DNA of 64,000 nt from Tistrella mobilis (lineage in GTDB: Bacteria; Pseudomonadota; Alphaproteobacteria; Tistrellales; Tistrellaceae): positions 1 to 64,000 of the forward strand of contig NZ_JBBIAB010000005.1 in assembly GCF_039634785.1 (NCBI RefSeq). The letters are read 5' to 3'. Of this stretch, positions 52,796 through 61,679 are shown piece by piece (the stretch's first letter is position 1; every line of letters begins with the position of its first letter). The notes beneath the pieces were generated by a model. That model ran no database searches. It was not told where the DNA came from and was given only the letters and a program-made list of their open reading frames with translations. A program made the translations under genes and the position numbers.

Positions 52796-55231
52796 ATGTC
52801 CGACGAAACCGTTCCCGTCCCCGAACGGAGGCGTCGTCCCTGGGCGCTGTGGATCCTGGCCGCCGTCCTGGTGCTGATCGGCCTGGTGCTCGCCATCGGC
52901 GGCGGCTGGCTGCTGGCGCTCGGCGGCTCGGCCTATTACCTGCCGGCAGGGCTTGGGCTGATCATTTCCGGCGGGCTTATGGCCATGCGACGCTGGTCCG
53001 GCTTCTGGGTCTATGCGACGGTCTTCGTCGCCACGCTCCTCTGGGCCTTCTGGGAAGTCGGGATGGACGGATGGGCGCTGGTGCCGCGGCTGGTCGGGCC
53101 GCTGGTGCTGCTGCTGATCGCTGTCGCCCTGACGCCGATGCTCCGTCCGGTCCGTCTGCATGCAAGCGGGGCGGTGGCCGGTGTGGTGGTGCTGATCGTC
53201 GCGGCGGTTCTGGTCGGTGTCGTCGTGGTCCAGAATGCGCCGGAGCGTCAGCTGGCCAATCTGCCGCCCCCGGGCCGGATGGAAATGACCGATCCCTCTC
53301 TGCGGGATACCGGGGCCGACTGGCCGGCCTATGGCGGCACCTATTCCGCCCGCCGGTGGTCGCCGCTGGACCAGATCACACCTGCCAATGTCGACGGGCT
53401 GGAACGGGCCTGGGTCTACCACACCCGCGATCTGCCGAGCGAGGCGGCCGAGGGGTCCTATGGTGCCGAGACCACCCCGCTCAAGATCGGCGACACGCTC
53501 TATCTCTGTTCCGCCAAGAACATCCTGATCGCGCTCGACGCCGAAAGCGGCGAGGAGCGCTGGCGCCACGACCCGGGCGTCGAGGATCGCTTCATCCCCT
53601 ATACGGCGGCCTGCCGCGGCGTCAGCTACTACGAGGTCCCTGACCGTGACGGGGGGCCCGATGCGCCGGCCGCGGAGATCTGCGCGACGCGGATCATCGA
53701 GGGCACGCTCGATGGTCGCATTCTGGCGGTGGATGCCCGCACCGGCGCACCCTGCGTCGGCTTTGGCGAGAACGGTGCCGTCGACATCAAGCAGGGCATG
53801 GGCCCGGTGGTGCCGGGCATGGTGTCGATCACCTCGCCGCCGGTGATCGTGCAGGGGGTGATCGTGACCGGCCATCAGGTGCTGGATGGTCAGAAGCGGG
53901 ATGCCCCCTCTGGCGTGATCCAGGCCTATGATGCCGTCACCGGCGAGCTGCGCTGGGCGTGGGACATGGCCCGCCCCGACATCACCGGTCTGCCGCCCGA
54001 GGGCGAAACCTATACCCGCGGCACCCCCAATATGTGGACCACGGCCTCCGGCGACGAAGAGCTGGGTCTGGTCTATCTGCCGATGGGCAATTCGGCGGTC
54101 GACTACTGGAGCAGCGACCGGTCAGAGGCGGAGAATCGCTATTCCACCTCACTGGTCGCGATCGACGTGAACACGGGCCGTCCCGTCTGGTCGTTCCAGA
54201 CCGTGCACAAGGATGTCTGGGATTACGATCTGGGCTCTCAGGCGACGCTGGTCGATTTCCCGACGGGCGAGGGGCCGGTGCCGGCGCTGATCCTGCCCAG
54301 CAAGCAGGGCGACATGTATGTGCTGGACCGTCGCACCGGTCGGCCGATCACCGGTGTCGAGGAACGGCCGGTGCCGCAGGGCGGTGTCGAACCCGACGAG
54401 CGGTCGGCCACCCAGCCCTTCTCGCTCTACCACACGCTGCGCCGCGAGGATCTGACCGAGGCGAAGATGTGGGGGATGTCGCCGATCGATCAGATGATCT
54501 GCCGCATCCGGTACCGTCAGGCGAGCTATAAGGGCTTCTACACCCCGCCGACCACCGACACCCATTGGGTGGAATATCCCGGTTATAACGGCGGCTCCGA
54601 CTGGGGCGGCATCGCCGTCGATCCCAGCCGCGGCGTGATCATCGCCAATTACAACGACATGCCGAACCACAACCGGCTGGTCCCGCGCGAGGAAGCCGAG
54701 CGGCTGGGCTGGGCGCCGCGGAGCGAGGACCGGGGCGAGTTCGGCGGCCAGGAAGGTGCCGGCGATCCGCAGGTGGGCGCCCCTTATGCCATCAACGTCA
54801 ATGCCGGCTGGCGGCTGCCGGTCACCCTGCTGCTCTGCAAGGAACCGCCCTATGGCGGTATCCGGGCGATCGACATGGAAACCGGCGAGACCCTGTGGGA
54901 CCGGCCCTTCGGCGAGGCCCGTACCAACGGCCCCTTCGGCATCCCCTCGATGCTGCCGGTCGATATCGGCACGCCCAATAACGGCGGTGCGGTGGTGACC
55001 GCGGGCGGGCTGGTCTTCATCGCCGCCGCCACCGACAACCTGATCCGGGCCATCGACATCGAGACCGGCGAGACGGTGTGGTCCGACGTGCTGCCGGCCG
55101 GCGGCCAGGCGACGCCGATGACCTACGAGATCGATGGCCGCCAGTATCTGGTGATCATGGCCGGCGGACATCACTTCATGGAAACGCCGATCGGCGATGA
55201 ACTGATCGCCTACGCGCTGCCCCAGGGCTGA
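52796..55231 (+). CDS. gcd: Membrane-bound PQQ-dependent dehydrogenase, glucose/quinate/shikimate family
   Basis: An 811-residue quinoprotein. Five hydrophobic segments in the first 145 residues form the membrane anchor that donates electrons to ubiquinone. The periplasmic PQQ propeller (about 175-805) includes DWPAYGGTYSARRWSPLDQI, TPLKIGDTLYLCSAKN, APSGVIQAYDAVTGELRWAWD, ALILPSKQGDMYVLDRRTG (with the catalytic-site Lys) and NGGAVVTAGGLVFIAAATD. Layout and length are those of membrane glucose dehydrogenase; quinate or other polyols cannot be excluded. No PQQ biosynthesis genes are in the window. It diverges from nadA and is followed after 11 bases by a CDF transporter. Confidence 0.9.
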   Translation: MSDETVPVPERRRRPWALWILAAVLVLIGLVLAIGGGWLLALGGSAYYLPAGLGLIISGGLMAMRRWSGFWVYATVFVATLLWAFWEVGMDGWALVPRLVGPLVLLLIAVALTPMLRPVRLHASGAVAGVVVLIVAAVLVGVVVVQNAPERQLANLPPPGRMEMTDPSLRDTGADWPAYGGTYSARRWSPLDQITPANVDGLERAWVYHTRDLPSEAAEGSYGAETTPLKIGDTLYLCSAKNILIALDAESGEERWRHDPGVEDRFIPYTAACRGVSYYEVPDRDGGPDAPAAEICATRIIEGTLDGRILAVDARTGAPCVGFGENGAVDIKQGMGPVVPGMVSITSPPVIVQGVIVTGHQVLDGQKRDAPSGVIQAYDAVTGELRWAWDMARPDITGLPPEGETYTRGTPNMWTTASGDEELGLVYLPMGNSAVDYWSSDRSEAENRYSTSLVAIDVNTGRPVWSFQTVHKDVWDYDLGSQATLVDFPTGEGPVPALILPSKQGDMYVLDRRTGRPITGVEERPVPQGGVEPDERSATQPFSLYHTLRREDLTEAKMWGMSPIDQMICRIRYRQASYKGFYTPPTTDTHWVEYPGYNGGSDWGGIAVDPSRGVIIANYNDMPNHNRLVPREEAERLGWAPRSEDRGEFGGQEGAGDPQVGAPYAINVNAGWRLPVTLLLCKEPPYGGIRAIDMETGETLWDRPFGEARTNGPFGIPSMLPVDIGTPNNGGAVVTAGGLVFIAAATDNLIRAIDIETGETVWSDVLPAGGQATPMTYEIDGRQYLVIMAGGHHFMETPIGDELIAYALPQG

Positions 55232-55242
55232 GAGGATCGCGA

Positions 55243-56205
55243 ATGACGGCGAGCGCCGGCACGAAACGAACGATCTATGCGGCACTCGCCGGCAATCTGG
55301 CGATCGCGGTGACGAAGTTCGCTGCCGCCTTTTACACCGGCAGCTCGGCCATGCTGAGCGAGGGGGTGCATTCGCTGGTCGATACCTGCAATGAACTGCT
55401 CCTCCTCCTCGGCCTCAGCCGCTCGTCCCGGCCGCCGGACGAGATCCACCCGCTGGGCTATGGCCGCGAGCTCTATTTCTGGAGCTTCGTGGTCGCCCTG
55501 CTGGTCTTCGCCCTGGGCGCGGGGGTGTCGCTTTACGAAGGCATCCGCCATGTGCTGGCGCCGGAGCCGGCCGAGAATCTGACCGTGAGCTATGTGGTAC
55601 TGGGGCTGGCCTTCCTGTTCGAAGGCTGGTCCTGGCGGGTCGCGCTGCTGGAGTTCCGGGCGCGGAAGGGCGATCTCGGCTGGCTGACCGCCATCCGGCG
55701 CAGCAAGGACCCGACGGTGTTCACCGTGCTGCTGGAAGATACCGCGGCCCTGCTCGGCATCGTCATTGCGGCCGCGGGCATTCTCGCCGCCGATCTGCTC
55801 GACATGCCGGAGCTGGACGGGGCCGCTTCCATCGGCATCGGTCTGGTTCTGGCGGCGACCGCCGTCTTCCTGGCGCGCGAAAGCATGGGGCTGCTGATCG
55901 GCGAACGGGCGGCGCCGGCGCTGCAGACCGCGATCATCGCGCGCGCCCATGCCGATCCGGTGGTCCGGGCGGTGAACGGCGTGGTCACCGTCCATCTGGC
56001 GCCGGAACAGGTGGTGGTGGCGCTGAGCGCAGAATTCGAAGACACGACCACCACCACCGCCATCGAGGCCTGTATCGAACGTCTGGAAGCGGCGCTCACC
56101 GCAGACCATCCGCAGGTTGTGGCCCTCTATGTGAAGCCGCAGACGCCCGAGGCCTGGCGGCAGCAGGTGGTGCGGCGCAGCGGAGAGGCAGAGGCGGGGC
56201 CTTGA
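55243..56205 (+). CDS. Cation diffusion facilitator (SLC30A9-like) transporter
   Basis: A 320-residue CDF protein with six membrane segments and a cytoplasmic C-terminal domain. The second helix keeps the metal-site pair in LSEGVHSLVDTCNELLLLLG, while the fifth-helix site reads VLLEDTAALLGI in place of HxxxD. SKDPTVFTVLLEDTAAL closely resembles the ZnT9/SLC30A9 branch. Metal (zinc, iron or manganese) is undetermined. It probably shares a transcript with the PQQ dehydrogenase, whose cofactor needs a divalent cation in the periplasm. Confidence 0.9.
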   Translation: MTASAGTKRTIYAALAGNLAIAVTKFAAAFYTGSSAMLSEGVHSLVDTCNELLLLLGLSRSSRPPDEIHPLGYGRELYFWSFVVALLVFALGAGVSLYEGIRHVLAPEPAENLTVSYVVLGLAFLFEGWSWRVALLEFRARKGDLGWLTAIRRSKDPTVFTVLLEDTAALLGIVIAAAGILAADLLDMPELDGAASIGIGLVLAATAVFLARESMGLLIGERAAPALQTAIIARAHADPVVRAVNGVVTVHLAPEQVVVALSAEFEDTTTTTAIEACIERLEAALTADHPQVVALYVKPQTPEAWRQQVVRRSGEAEAGP

Positions 56206-56237
56206 CCGGCCGTCTTCCGAACATATAGTGAACATCC

Positions 56238-57467
56238 ATGAAGATGTCGCTGAAAGACCGCCTGGCCATTCTGTCCGACGCCGCCAAATACGATGCCTCC
56301 TGCGCATCGAGTGGCGGCGGTCGGCGCGATTCCGCGGCGACCGGCGGGCTCGGCTCCACCACCGGCATGGGCATCTGCCACGCCTATGCGCCGGACGGGC
56401 GCTGCATCTCTCTGCTCAAGATCCTGCTGACCAATTTCTGCATCTACGACTGCGCCTATTGCATCAACCGCTCGTCCAGCAATGTCGCCCGGGCGCGGTT
56501 CACGCCGGAAGAGGTGGTCTGGCTGACGCTCGAATTCTATCGACGCAATTACATCGAAGGGCTGTTCCTGTCCTCGGGCATCATCCGCTCCCCCGATCAC
56601 ACGATGGCCGAGCTGGTGCGGGTGGCGCGCGAACTGAGGCTCACTCACGGCTTTCGTGGCTATATCCATCTGAAGACCATCCCCGATGCCGCGCCGGAGC
56701 TGATCGCCGAGGCCGGTCTGTTCGCCGACCGGCTGTCGATCAATGTCGAACTGCCGACCGAGCGCGCCCTGGCCGAGCTGGCGCCCGAGAAGCGGCCGCG
56801 GGAGATCCGTCAGGCCATGGGCGACATCCGGTCCCGGATCGAAGAGGGGGCCGAGCCGACGCTGCGCACCCGCAAGCGCCGGCGCTTCGCCCCCGCCGGC
56901 CAGTCGACCCAGATGATCGTCGGCGCCTGTGAGACCAGCGACGCCGAGATCCTGGGCACGGCCGGCGGGCTCTACGATGCCTATGGGCTGCGTCGGGTCT
57001 ACTACTCGGCTTTCAGCCCGATCCCTGAAGCCTCGCGCCGGCTGCCGCCGGTTCGCCCGCCGCTGGAACGGGAGCATCGGCTCTATCAGGCGGACTGGCT
57101 GTTCCGCTTCTATGGCTTCGCGCCGGGCGAGATCACCGCCGGTCGGCCGGACGGCATGCTGGATCTGGAGATCGATCCCAAACTCGCCTGGGCGCTGGCC
57201 AATCGCCGGCTCTTCCCGGTCGACGTCAACCGGGCCCCGCGGGAGATGCTGCTCCGGGTGCCGGGCTTCGGCGTGAAGACGGTGGCCGCGATCCTTTCCG
57301 CCCGGCGGCACCGCCGGCTCGGGCTCGACGATCTGGGGCGGTTGCGTGTGTCGCTGCCCAAGGCGAAGCCTTTCATCACCGCCCGGGGCTGGACGCCGCT
57401 CAGGCTGATCGATCGCGAGGATCTGCGGGCATTGGTGGCGCCGCCGGCGCAGCTGGCGCTGTTCTGA
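56238..57467 (+). CDS. Putative DNA modification/repair radical SAM protein (TIGR03916 type)
   Basis: A 409-residue radical SAM protein. The cluster motif CxxxCxxC is CIYDCAYC at Cys68, Cys72 and Cys75. Further N-terminal Cys (Cys22, Cys47, Cys56) are conserved in the family. The C-terminal part holds a helix-hairpin-helix DNA-binding motif, PREMLLRVPGFGVKTVAAIL, at about 333-355. Members nearly always neighbour a DUF4130/TIGR03915 protein, as here with a 15-base gap. The reaction is unknown; a DNA repair or modification role is proposed for the pair. Confidence 0.9.
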   Translation: MKMSLKDRLAILSDAAKYDASCASSGGGRRDSAATGGLGSTTGMGICHAYAPDGRCISLLKILLTNFCIYDCAYCINRSSSNVARARFTPEEVVWLTLEFYRRNYIEGLFLSSGIIRSPDHTMAELVRVARELRLTHGFRGYIHLKTIPDAAPELIAEAGLFADRLSINVELPTERALAELAPEKRPREIRQAMGDIRSRIEEGAEPTLRTRKRRRFAPAGQSTQMIVGACETSDAEILGTAGGLYDAYGLRRVYYSAFSPIPEASRRLPPVRPPLEREHRLYQADWLFRFYGFAPGEITAGRPDGMLDLEIDPKLAWALANRRLFPVDVNRAPREMLLRVPGFGVKTVAAILSARRHRRLGLDDLGRLRVSLPKAKPFITARGWTPLRLIDREDLRALVAPPAQLALF

Positions 57468-57482
57468 ACCGGGAGGAGCCGC

Positions 57483-58457
57483 ATGCGGGTCGTGTTGACC
57501 GGACGGGGAGATTTCGAGGAATGGCGGCAGGCGGCGCGCGCCCTGCTGATGGCCGGGGTGCCGCCCGAACGGGTGGCCTGGGAACCGGCAGACGGCGGGC
57601 AATTGTTCGATCCGCCGCCGCCCCTTCCCGATCCGGCCCCCGGCGCCGCGGCGCCGGGTGTGCCGGCGGGGTTCCTCAGCCTTGCCCGGTCGGTGATCTG
57701 CCATGCCGATCCGGTCCGGTTCGGACTGCTCTACCGTCTGCTCTGGCGTCTGATGCAGGACCGGCGGCTGCTTGGGCTGCGCACCGATCCGGATGTCGTC
57801 GCAGCCGCCCGACTGGAGAAGGCGGTGCGGCGCGATGCCCATAAGATGACCGCTTTCGTGCGCTTCCGCGAGGCGGGGCCGCCGGGCCCGACCGGCCGGC
57901 GGCGCTTCGTCGCCTGGTTCGAGCCCGATCACTACGTCGTTGCCCGCACCGCCCCCTTCTTCCGGGGCCGCTTTGCCGATATGGACTGGATGATCCTGAC
58001 GCCGCGCGGCAGTGCCGCTTTCGACGGCGCCACGCTGACGGTCTCGGCCGAACCCGCCACGCGCCCGGATCTGGCCGACGAGACCGAGGCGCTGTGGCTG
58101 ACCTATTACGCCGGCATCTTCAATCCGGCCCGGTTGAACCCCAGGGCGATGCGCGCGGAAATGCCGGTGAAGTACTGGGCGAACCTGCCCGAAGCCGCCT
58201 TGATCCCAGATCTGATCGCCGGGGCGGAAGCGCGGGTGCGGGGCATGGCCGAAACGGCCGGGCGCCCGGCGCCGGCCTTTCATCATCGTCTGGCGGCACG
58301 GCGGGTGAAGACGGGCGCACGCGACGGCGCCTCACCGGGAGAGTTGTCACCGGGAGACTTGCAACCGGGACCGGCGCAGCCCATGCTTGCCGATCCCATG
58401 GTCGCCCCCGGCGGCCCCAGTCATGACAAGGGAGGCGGCCCCAGGGGCCGTTCGTGA
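57483..58457 (+). CDS. TIGR03915/DUF4130 family putative DNA repair protein
   Basis: A 324-residue partner of the radical SAM protein. The DUF4130 core contains RLEKAVRRDAHKMTAFVRF, VAWFEPDHYVVARTAPFF and MDWMILTPRGSAAFDG, then YYAGIFNPARLNPRAM and MPVKYWANLPEAALIPDLI. In many bacteria this domain is fused to a UdgX uracil-DNA glycosylase; here the C-terminus after about 260 is only a Pro/Gly-rich tail, so the UdgX part is absent. The stop codon overlaps the GTG start of the pyruvate kinase gene. Confidence 0.88.
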   Translation: MRVVLTGRGDFEEWRQAARALLMAGVPPERVAWEPADGGQLFDPPPPLPDPAPGAAAPGVPAGFLSLARSVICHADPVRFGLLYRLLWRLMQDRRLLGLRTDPDVVAAARLEKAVRRDAHKMTAFVRFREAGPPGPTGRRRFVAWFEPDHYVVARTAPFFRGRFADMDWMILTPRGSAAFDGATLTVSAEPATRPDLADETEALWLTYYAGIFNPARLNPRAMRAEMPVKYWANLPEAALIPDLIAGAEARVRGMAETAGRPAPAFHHRLAARRVKTGARDGASPGELSPGDLQPGPAQPMLADPMVAPGGPSHDKGGGPRGRS

Positions 58458-59881
58458 TCATGCGCCGCAAGCGTCGCGCCAAGATCGTCGCAACCGTCGG
58501 ACCCGCGAGTGCGGACCCGGCCATGCTCGAGGCGCTGTTCCGCGCCGGGGTGGATACTTTCCGGCTGAATTTCAGCCATGGCAGCCATGACGACCACGCC
58601 CGGGTCCATGCCGCCATCCGGGCGCTGGAAGACAAGCATCACCGGCCGATCGGCATTCTGCAGGACCTTCAGGGCCCCAAGATCCGGGTCGGCACCATCC
58701 GTGACGGCCGGATCGAGGTGACGCCCGGTCAGGCGCTGCGCTTCGTGCTGAACGGCAGCGAGGGCGGACCGGAGGCGATCCCCTTGCCGCATCCCGAGAT
58801 CTTTGCGGCGGTGCTGCCCGGCCATCATCTGCTGATCGATGACGGCCGGGTCCGGCTGCGGGTCACCGGCCTTGGCGACGATCATATCGATGCCGAGGTC
58901 GAGATCGGCGGCGTCATCTCCAACCGCAAGGGCGTGAACCTGCCCGGCACGGTGCTCGACATGTCGCCGCTGACCCCCAAGGACCGCGCGGATCTGGCCT
59001 TCGGGCTGGAGCTGGGGGTGGACTGGGTGGCGCTCTCTTTCGTGCAGCGGCCGGGTGATCTGCTGGAAGCGCGCGGGCTGATCGGCGATCGGGCAGGGCT
59101 CGTCGCCAAGGTCGAAAAGCCCTCGGCGCTGGACCATGTCGACGAGATCGTCGCACTCGCCGATGCGGTGATGGTCGCCCGGGGCGATCTGGGCGTGGAG
59201 ATCCCGCCCGAGGACGTGCCCGGCCGGCAGAAAGAACTGGTGCGCGCCTGCCGCTTCGCCGCCAAGCCGGTGATCGTGGCGACGCAGATGCTCGATTCGA
59301 TGGTCGCGGCCCCGACGCCCACCCGTGCCGAAGCCTCGGACGTCGCGACGGCGATCTATGACGGGGCGGATGCGGTGATGCTCTCGGCCGAATCGGCCGC
59401 CGGTCAATATCCGGTGGAAGCGGTGGAGATGATGGACCGGATCATCCGCCGCACCGAGCAGCACAAATTCTACCGCAGCATCGTCGATGCCTCGGGCCCG
59501 CGTGAGGAAACCAGCGCGCCGCATGCGGTGGCCGCTGCCGCTGCCGACCTTGCCGTGGCACTCGGCGCCCCGGCGCTGGTGGCCTTCACCTCCAGCGGCA
59601 CGACTGCGGCCCGCATCGCCCGCCGTCGCCCCGCCGCACAGATCCTGGCGACGACCCCGAACCTGCCGGTCTCGCGGCGGCTTTGCCTGCTCTGGGGGGC
59701 GCACAGCGTGCTCTCGGAAGAAATCCATTCCTATGAGGAGATGGTGGAGAAGGCGACCCGCACGGTGATGGAGCAGGAACTGGCCGGGCCCGCCGATCCG
59801 GTGGTGGTGGTGGCGGGCATCCCCTTCGGGCAGGCGGGGTCGACCAACAACATCCGGGTGGTCCGCGCCGACGGAAACTGA
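58454..59881 (+). CDS. pyk: Pyruvate kinase
   Basis: A 475-residue pyruvate kinase. Key segments are AKIVATVGPAS, DTFRLNFSHGSHDDH, LQDLQGPKIRVG, GLVAKVEKPSALDHVDEIV (catalytic Lys), AVMVARGDLGVEIP, and IVATQMLDSMVAAPTPTRAEASDVA. The C-terminal domain has FTSSGTTAARIARRRP for the regulatory site. GTG 58454 overlaps the DUF4130 stop (GTGA), so translation is probably coupled; ATG 58460 is an alternative. Its place inside a repair-gene block is unusual. Confidence 0.95.
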   Translation: MIMRRKRRAKIVATVGPASADPAMLEALFRAGVDTFRLNFSHGSHDDHARVHAAIRALEDKHHRPIGILQDLQGPKIRVGTIRDGRIEVTPGQALRFVLNGSEGGPEAIPLPHPEIFAAVLPGHHLLIDDGRVRLRVTGLGDDHIDAEVEIGGVISNRKGVNLPGTVLDMSPLTPKDRADLAFGLELGVDWVALSFVQRPGDLLEARGLIGDRAGLVAKVEKPSALDHVDEIVALADAVMVARGDLGVEIPPEDVPGRQKELVRACRFAAKPVIVATQMLDSMVAAPTPTRAEASDVATAIYDGADAVMLSAESAAGQYPVEAVEMMDRIIRRTEQHKFYRSIVDASGPREETSAPHAVAAAAADLAVALGAPALVAFTSSGTTAARIARRRPAAQILATTPNLPVSRRLCLLWGAHSVLSEEIHSYEEMVEKATRTVMEQELAGPADPVVVVAGIPFGQAGSTNNIRVVRADGN

Positions 59882-59916
59882 CTTTGCCGTCCCGCCGCGA
59901 GGTGCGGGAGACGGGG

Positions 59917-59944
59917 CGGAACCGCATGATCCGGTTCCGTCTTT
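59917..59944 (+). terminator. Candidate terminator after pyruvate kinase
   Basis: CGGAACCG (59917-59924) pairs with CGGTTCCG (59932-59939) around a short loop, followed by TCTTTC. The T run is interrupted, so strength is uncertain. Confidence 0.55.
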
Positions 59945-59971
59945 CCCACCTGATCCGACCGAGAGGCCCCC

Positions 59972-60685
59972 ATGCAGCATGACCCGATCGCCCGGCTGAA
60001 CACCACCGACTGGAGCGCCGTCGTCGGCGATCTGGATGCAGGCGGCCGGGCAGTGCTGCCCGGCCTGCTCGATGAACGGAGCTGCGCGGCGCTTGCGGGG
60101 CTCTACGAGCGGGAGGAGGGTTTCCGGTCGGAAGTGATCATGGCCCGGCATGGCTTCGGGCAGGGCCGCTACAAGTATTTCGCACATCCGCTGCCCGAAC
60201 TGGTTTCGGCCATCAGAGAGACGGCCTGGCCGTATCTGGTGCCGATCGCCCATGGCTGGCATCAGCGGATGGGCCTGGACGTCCGGTTCCCCGACACGCT
60301 TCGCGACTTCATCGCCCGCTGCCACGCCGCCGGCCAGAGGCGGCCGACCCCGCTGCTGCTCGACTACGGCCCCGGGGACTATAACTGTCTGCACCAGGAT
60401 CTCTATGGCGTGCATGTCTTCCCGCTGCAGATCGCGGTGCTGCTTTCGGCGCCCGGCCATGACTTCACCGGGGGCGAATTCGTGATGACCGAGCAGCGCC
60501 CGCGCATGCAGTCGCGGCCCGATGTCGTGCCGCTGGGGCAGGGGGATGCGGTGGTCTTTGCGGTCAATCAGCGGCCGGTCAGGGGATCGCGCGGCGATTA
60601 TCGCGTCACCATGCGCCACGGGGTGGCACGGGTGCGGAGTGGCCGGCGGCGGACGCTCGGCATCATCTTCCACGACGCGGCCTGA
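59972..60685 (+). CDS. 2OG-Fe(II) oxygenase of the type found beside AlkB
   Basis: A 237-residue dioxygenase. The iron ligands are visible as His141-x-Asp143 in CLHQDLYG and His216 in MRHGVARV, with the 2-oxoglutarate-binding Arg in RRRTLGIIFHDA (about 226-228). The N-terminal half (LPGLLDERSCAALAGLYERE) has the fold entry of prolyl-hydroxylase-like enzymes. In other bacteria it appears next to alkB or ada; the substrate is unknown. It is 17 bases upstream of alkB. Confidence 0.85.
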   Translation: MQHDPIARLNTTDWSAVVGDLDAGGRAVLPGLLDERSCAALAGLYEREEGFRSEVIMARHGFGQGRYKYFAHPLPELVSAIRETAWPYLVPIAHGWHQRMGLDVRFPDTLRDFIARCHAAGQRRPTPLLLDYGPGDYNCLHQDLYGVHVFPLQIAVLLSAPGHDFTGGEFVMTEQRPRMQSRPDVVPLGQGDAVVFAVNQRPVRGSRGDYRVTMRHGVARVRSGRRRTLGIIFHDAA

Positions 60686-60702
60686 CGGAGGGGACCGGCC
60701 TC

Positions 60703-61353
60703 ATGCCCGCCAACGGTCTGCTCTTCGACGATCTGCCGCGGCGGAGCGCGCCCGGCGCGCATCTGCTCGACGGTTTCGCGCTGCCGGTCGCGGCCGACCT
60801 GCTGCAGGCGGTGGAGGTGGTCACCGCCGCGGCGCCGTTCCGGCATCTGATAACGCCGGGCGGGCGCCGCATGTCGGTAGCCATGACCAATTGCGGCCGG
60901 CTCGGCTGGGTGTCGGACCGGCGCGGCTATCGCTACGATCCGGTCGACCCCGAGAGTGGCCGCCCCTGGCCGGAGATGCCGGCGCTCTTCGGCCACCTTG
61001 CCGATCGGGCCGCAACGGCGGCCGGTTTCCCCGGCTTCCGGCCCGATGCCTGTCTGATCAATCTCTACACCCCCGGCGCCCGGCTGGGCATGCATCAGGA
61101 TCGTGACGAGGGCGATCTCACCCAGCCGATCGTCTCGGTCTCGCTCGGCCTGCCGGCGGTGTTCCAGTTCGGCGGGCCGTCGCGCAGGGACCCCGTCACC
61201 AATATCGAACTGGTCCATGGCGATGTCGTGGTCTGGGGCGGCGCCTGGCGGCTGGCCCATCACGGGGTGAAAGAGCTGCGCGACGGGTCCCACCCGGCGA
61301 CCGGGCGGCGGCGGATCAACATCACCTTCCGCTGCGCCGGAGGCGGGCGCTGA
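60703..61353 (+). CDS. alkB: Alkylated DNA repair dioxygenase AlkB
   Basis: A 216-residue AlkB. Iron ligands are His131-x-Asp133 in MHQDRDE and His187 in LAHHGVKEL; 2-oxoglutarate is held by Arg204 and Arg210 in RRRINITFR, the RxNxTxR family motif. The nucleotide-recognition lid contains MTNCGRLGWVSDRRGYRY. It removes methyl groups from 1-methyladenine and 3-methylcytosine by oxidation. It follows the 2OG-Fe(II) oxygenase as an operon partner and ends flush against the DUF2218 gene on the opposite strand. Confidence 0.96.
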   Translation: MPANGLLFDDLPRRSAPGAHLLDGFALPVAADLLQAVEVVTAAAPFRHLITPGGRRMSVAMTNCGRLGWVSDRRGYRYDPVDPESGRPWPEMPALFGHLADRAATAAGFPGFRPDACLINLYTPGARLGMHQDRDEGDLTQPIVSVSLGLPAVFQFGGPSRRDPVTNIELVHGDVVVWGGAWRLAHHGVKELRDGSHPATGRRRINITFRCAGGGR

Positions 61354-61647
61354 TCAGTCGGGCAGCGGCTGCCAGATGATCTCGGGCTTGTCGCGGAAGG
61401 CGAAGCGGGCGAGGTGGATGGCGATCACGTCCTGGGTGCGGGCAAGGTCGGCGGGGCTGCCGGCCGTGCAGGTCACCTGCAGATGGTCCGGGGTCGCGGC
61501 CATCCGGGCGACCGCCCCCCAGGGGAAATCGGCCCGGGCGGTGTCGCCGGTGACCTCTGCCGGCACCTTGTGGCGGAAATGCCGGCAGAGCAGGGTCATG
61601 TAGCGCTGGCCGAGCCGGGTGGCCACGCGGGCTTCGGAACGGGGCAT
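61354..61647 (-). CDS. DUF2218 domain protein
   Basis: A 97-residue protein made of a single DUF2218 domain: ARVATRLGQRYMTLLCRHFRHKVPAEV, then ARADFPWGAVARM, LQVTCTAGSPADLARTQDVIAIHLARFAF. Function unknown; the family is often encoded next to iron-uptake genes, as here, 32 bases after the TonB-dependent receptor on the same strand. Iron-linked expression is therefore likely. Confidence 0.9.
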   Translation of the reverse strand: MPRSEARVATRLGQRYMTLLCRHFRHKVPAEVTGDTARADFPWGAVARMAATPDHLQVTCTAGSPADLARTQDVIAIHLARFAFRDKPEIIWQPLPD

Positions 61648-61679
61648 GAGACGGCCTCCTTGGGGGCGTTCCTGGTCGT

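Noticed and set aside
56127-58286. 719-residue open frame on the minus strand opposite the radical SAM and DUF4130 genes
   Set aside because: The plus-strand genes have clear cluster and family motifs; this frame has none.
58421-60673. 750-residue open frame on the minus strand opposite pyk
   Set aside because: Antisense of pyruvate kinase and the 2OG oxygenase.
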